The notes under the pieces: model-generated
Databases searched by the model: none
The model's input: only the letters and a program-made list of their open reading frames with translations
What the model was told of the DNA's origin: nothing
Part shown: positions 5,393 to 5,464 of the stretch, piece after piece
Layout of the letters: every line of letters begins with the position of its first letter
Position numbering within the stretch: the first letter of the stretch is position 1
Source of the DNA: Clostridia bacterium
Lineage (GTDB): Bacteria > Bacillota > Clostridia > UMGS1810
Length of the DNA stretch: 5,464 nt
Assembly: GCA_017503945.1 (NCBI GenBank)
Contig: JAFVSB010000080.1
Location: 1 to 5,464, forward strand
Direction of reading: 5' to 3'
Made by a program: the position numbers and the translations under genes

Positions 5393-5464
5393 ATGGAAAA
5401 TATTTCAAATCAACTTTCATATCTCAAAGGATTGGTTGACGGAATCAAAGTTGATCCCGAATCA
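5393..5464 (+). CDS. CD1247-like N-terminal domain protein, 5' part only
   Basis: The first 24 residues (MENISNQLSYLKGLVDGIKV, then DPES) are visible and the frame is open to the window edge. AAAGGA at 5380-5385 sits 7 bases before ATG 5393, and the gene starts 33 bases after the efp stop. The pattern of a short acidic start, YLKGLVDG and a following Asp resembles the N-terminus of the uncharacterised clostridial CD1247 family, which I recall as often lying next to efp. The function of that family is unknown. That a gene starts here is well supported by the binding site and open frame; the family name is a recollection from a short stretch. Confidence 0.7.
   Translation, partial: MENISNQLSYLKGLVDGIKVDPES

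Overview
The window looks like a housekeeping segment of a Firmicutes chromosome, most likely from a Clostridia lineage. This is inferred from gene content (cdaA-cdaR, an Xaa-Pro peptidase next to efp, and a CD1247-like gene after efp), from strong AGGAGG-type ribosome binding sites, and from sigma-A-like TTGnnn-17-TATAAT promoters. The genus cannot be fixed from the sequence alone. All recognisable genes lie on the plus strand.

Bases 1-322 hold no convincing gene. They contain two back-to-back GC-rich hairpins (4-83), a duplicated AAAGGGGG tract that can pair with a single CCCCCTTT tract (131-165), and a promoter at 263-291 with an inverted repeat over its -10 and start region.

Bases 323-4699 form a compact apparent operon of five genes. 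They are a SpoU/TrmH-family RNA 2'-O-methyltransferase, the membrane diadenylate cyclase cdaA, its YbbR-domain partner cdaR, endonuclease III (nth), and a creatinase-fold Xaa-Pro aminopeptidase. Junctions are a 1-base overlap, a 4-base overlap, an 8-base gap and a 6-base gap, so co-transcription and partial translational coupling are likely. CdaA and CdaR form a known functional unit for c-di-AMP. The glmM gene that commonly follows them is absent here and nth takes its place.

Bases 4700-4801 carry a separate promoter for efp (elongation factor P, 4802-5359). The peptidase-efp pair is a familiar Firmicutes neighbourhood, and both products deal with proline-containing polypeptides. A new gene begins at 5393 and runs off the window. 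Its 24 visible residues resemble the N-terminus of the uncharacterised CD1247 family.

No mobile element, CRISPR array, tRNA or rRNA was seen. I found no clearly novel biological system. The most notable points are the unusual neighbours of the c-di-AMP genes, the structured leader upstream of the operon, and the different codon use of efp.
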